Below are positions 63,800 to 64,000 of a stretch of 64,000 nucleotides of DNA, one piece after another. The notes under the pieces are model-generated. The model was not told the DNA's origin and did no database searches. It worked only from the letters and a program-made list of their open reading frames with translations. Positions within the stretch are counted from its first letter, which is position 1; every line of letters starts with the position of its first letter. Position numbers and translations under genes: made by a program. Source of the stretch: Burkholderia pseudomultivorans (GTDB lineage Bacteria > Pseudomonadota > Gammaproteobacteria > Burkholderiales > Burkholderiaceae); assembly GCF_001718415.1 (NCBI RefSeq), contig NZ_CP013378.1:1116001-1180000 (forward strand), in the 5' to 3' direction.

Positions 63800-64000
63800 C
63801 AGTCGATATAGCGCAGGCCGGCCTGACGCAACGGCTCGCGCATGTCGTACATGTCGAGGCCGAGCACGCCCGAGGCGAGCTTCGCGCGTTTCGCCGCTTC
63901 GTTCGTCTCGCGCGCGACGGCTTTCTCGAGCACCGCGGCGGCATTCGCGGCCGGCACTACGACCACGCCGTCGTCGTCGGCGACGATCACGTCGCCGGGA
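63799..64000 (-). CDS. 4-carboxy-4-hydroxy-2-oxoadipate aldolase-type (RraA-like) protein, 5' end outside the window
   Basis: The last 66 codons: [16 protein letters not shown], then [41 protein letters not shown]. This is the C-terminal end of the LigK/GalC/RraA-like family, whose aldolases act in protocatechuate 4,5-cleavage and gallate breakdown to yield pyruvate and oxaloacetate. The truncation is by the window. Next to a tannase it supports a gallate-type pathway. The aldolase-versus-regulator choice within the family is not fixed by this fragment. Confidence 0.7.
   Translation of the reverse strand, partial: PGDVIVADDDGVVVVPAANAAAVLEKAVARETNEAAKRAKLASGVLGLDMYDMREPLRQAGLRYID

Noticed and set aside
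1..64000. CRISPR arrays, tRNA or rRNA genes, insertion sequences, prophage
   Set aside because: None was recognised: no regularly spaced repeats, no transposase or integrase motifs, no tRNA-like cloverleaf noticed on reading. A tRNAscan or IS search was not possible here.

Overview
This 64 kb window is high-GC DNA with the gene style of Burkholderia, most likely the Burkholderia cepacia complex or a close relative, and probably a secondary replicon. The grounds are the four porins with the Burkholderia 'QSSVTLYG'-type mature N-terminus, the many LysR/AraC/IclR/TetR regulators each paired with a small catabolic operon, and the lack of housekeeping, ribosomal or tRNA genes. No tRNA, rRNA, CRISPR array, phage or insertion sequence was recognised. 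The assignment to a genus is inference from style, not from a marker gene.

Left part (1-18 kb): a truncated ankyrin-repeat gene; a class C beta-lactamase; a tightly coupled three-gene operon of unknown function (PcfJ-like, DUF1266, DUF4034/Sel1) behind a long leader with a tiny ORF; an alpha/beta hydrolase; a FlxA-like protein; a small membrane protein; a periplasmic beta-propeller; an aldehyde dehydrogenase / class III aminotransferase / APC permease / AraC-type regulator set that looks like amine or amino-acid use; and an unusual fusion of a hydrolase lacking its nucleophile serine with a PEP-synthase-like phosphotransferase.

18-27.5 kb is visibly less GC-rich than its flanks and reads as one acquired amine-catabolism island: porin, TetR, MoaF-like protein, APC permease, LuxR-type regulator, FeaB-like aldehyde dehydrogenase, an FAD amine-oxidase-like enzyme and an FMN reductase. 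27.7-36.7 kb is a carnitine-type quaternary amine pathway that recalls the E. coli yeaTUVWX region: a LysR regulator, a small exported protein, an NCS1 permease, the Rieske oxygenase CntA/YeaW, a semialdehyde dehydrogenase, the reductase CntB/YeaX, an XRE-PAS-PAS regulator and a D-malate/tartrate dehydrogenase. The expected flow is carnitine to trimethylamine plus malic semialdehyde, then to malate, then to pyruvate.

37-49 kb holds short regulator-operon pairs: a DHA2 efflux pump with LysR, an ArgC-type reductase with LysR, a metallo-hydrolase/tautomerase-like operon with LysR, several small or exported unknowns, a MarR-GNAT fusion with two operator-like palindromes, and a porin. 48.9-54.1 kb is an N-acyl-D-amino acid utilisation operon (LysR, D-aminoacylase, MFS transporter, amidase). 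After a 0.87 kb gene-free stretch come an orphan polyamine-binding protein and, to the right end, an IclR/MFS/porin/porin/tannase group followed by a molybdate-binding-like protein and the 3' end of an RraA-type aldolase, consistent with tannin/gallate or a related aromatic acid pathway. Several promoters carry clear inverted or direct repeats, listed as candidate operators.
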